From JBKPHS01 sp046729975 (GTDB lineage: Bacteria > Actinomycetota > Thermoleophilia > Solirubrobacterales > Thermoleophilaceae): 5,774 nt of DNA. The stretch covers positions 1 through 5,774 of the forward strand of contig JBKPHS010000123.1 of assembly GCA_046729975.1 (NCBI GenBank), read 5' to 3'. Positions 5,230 to 5,774 of the stretch are shown in pieces; the first letter of the stretch is position 1, and the number at the start of each line of letters is the position of its first letter. A program made the position numbers and the translations under genes. The notes beneath the pieces are model-generated. The model ran no database searches. It was given only the letters and a program-made list of their open reading frames with translations, and had not been told where the DNA came from.

Positions 5230-5774
5230 GTGCGGATCGGCCTGGTCTCCCCGTACTCATACACGTATCCAGGCGGGGTCGGGGCGCACGTCGAGGCGCT
5301 GGCCGAGCAGCTCCTGTCGCTGGGGCACGATGTCCGTCTGCTGGCTCCTCACGACCCCGACGACCGTCTGGCACGGGTGGCCCACCGCGGCGCAAGGCCG
5401 CATAGGCGCCCCATGCCCGACTACCTGGTGCCGCTCGGCCGCACGGTCGGCATCCCGGCGAACGGCGCGGTGTCGAACCTCACCTTTCATCCCGGGACCG
5501 CCGCGGCGCTGGTCCGGGAATTGCGCCGCGGCCGCTTCGATGTCGTCCACGTCCACGAGCCGAACGCGCCGGTCGCCAGCTGGTGCGCGCTCGACTACTC
5601 GTCCGCCCCGCTCGTCGGCACCTTCCACGCCTACGCCACCAAGCGCTGGCCGCACCATGTGGCGACCATGCTCGGCGCGCGCCGCCTCTACAACCGCCTG
5701 CGCGTACGCATCGCCGTCTCGGAGGCCGCCCGCTGGACCGCCGAGCGCTTCTACGGGGGGCGCTACCGGATAGT
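5230..5774 (+). CDS. PimA-like GT4-family glycosyltransferase, N-terminal part
   Basis: GTG at 5230 opens 181 codons that run off the right edge, covering the N-terminal (acceptor-side) Rossmann domain of a GT-B, GT4-family retaining glycosyltransferase. It starts MRIGLVSPYSYTYPGGVGAH, the glycine-rich loop of PimA-type enzymes, with G15-G16 where PimA has its conserved glycine pair. PDYLVPLGRTVGIPANGAVS follows (66-85), matching the PimA segment around its inositol-phosphate pocket. FDVVHVHEP (103-111) and GTFHAYA (130-136) are family motifs; H133 corresponds to the conserved active-site His of PimA. RIAVSEAAR (158-166) leads to the domain linker. The nucleotide-sugar domain with the E-x7-E motif is outside the window. 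It is likely a peripheral membrane mannosyl- or other hexosyltransferase acting on phosphatidylinositol or a related lipid; acceptor and donor are not proven. It probably forms an operon with the membrane protein 9 bases upstream. Confidence 0.88.
   Translation, partial: MRIGLVSPYSYTYPGGVGAHVEALAEQLLSLGHDVRLLAPHDPDDRLARVAHRGARPHRRPMPDYLVPLGRTVGIPANGAVSNLTFHPGTAAALVRELRRGRFDVVHVHEPNAPVASWCALDYSSAPLVGTFHAYATKRWPHHVATMLGARRLYNRLRVRIAVSEAARWTAERFYGGRYRI

Noticed and set aside
5126..5773. Plus-strand 215-codon frame overlapping the glycosyltransferase
   Set aside because: It crosses the membrane gene end and its translation is Arg/Ser/Thr/Pro-rich noise. The frame from GTG 5230 carries clear PimA-like motifs.

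Overview
The window is very GC-rich, with third codon positions almost all G or C. It looks like a chromosomal segment from a high-GC actinobacterium. Three things point that way: an actinobacterial-type HemQ (coproheme decarboxylase), a PimA-like GT4 glycosyltransferase, and start codons with no Shine-Dalgarno but a TANNNT hexamer placed for leaderless transcription. A deep-branching lineage such as Thermoleophilia/Solirubrobacterales would fit, but that placement is inference. There are no mobile elements, tRNA or rRNA genes or CRISPR arrays. Nearly all the DNA is coding; the longest gap is about 60-70 bases.

Region by region: (1) At the left edge, on the minus strand, is the first ~29-33 codons of a secreted or lipoprotein-type gene that runs out of the window. 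(2) Divergent from it is a plus-strand pair, a fumarylacetoacetate hydrolase (FAH) family enzyme and a small VOC/glyoxalase-like protein, 8 bases apart. (3) Converging on this pair, with only 2 bases between stop codons, is a minus-strand operon: hemQ/chdC followed by a thioredoxin-reductase-like ferredoxin/flavodoxin-NADP reductase (FNR). These two overlap by ATGA. (4) Divergent from hemQ, with almost no intergenic DNA, is a 663-residue protein: signal peptide, degenerate alkaline-phosphatase-like extracytoplasmic module, then about ten membrane segments. I recognise it only as an uncharacterised family. (5) Nine bases downstream is a PimA-like glycosyltransferase that starts at GTG and is cut by the right edge.

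How the genes may work together: the FAH-VOC pair suggests small-molecule (2-oxoacid or aromatic-derived) catabolism. The hemQ-reductase pair joins the last step of the coproporphyrin-dependent heme pathway to an NADPH flavoprotein. The membrane protein-glycosyltransferase pair suggests cell-envelope glycolipid or glycan work. The least explained part is the 663-residue membrane protein and its tightly packed divergent junction with hemQ. That junction carries a candidate promoter inside hemQ and a perfect 12-base palindrome built from rare codons inside the signal peptide. I see no clear evidence of a wholly new multi-gene system.
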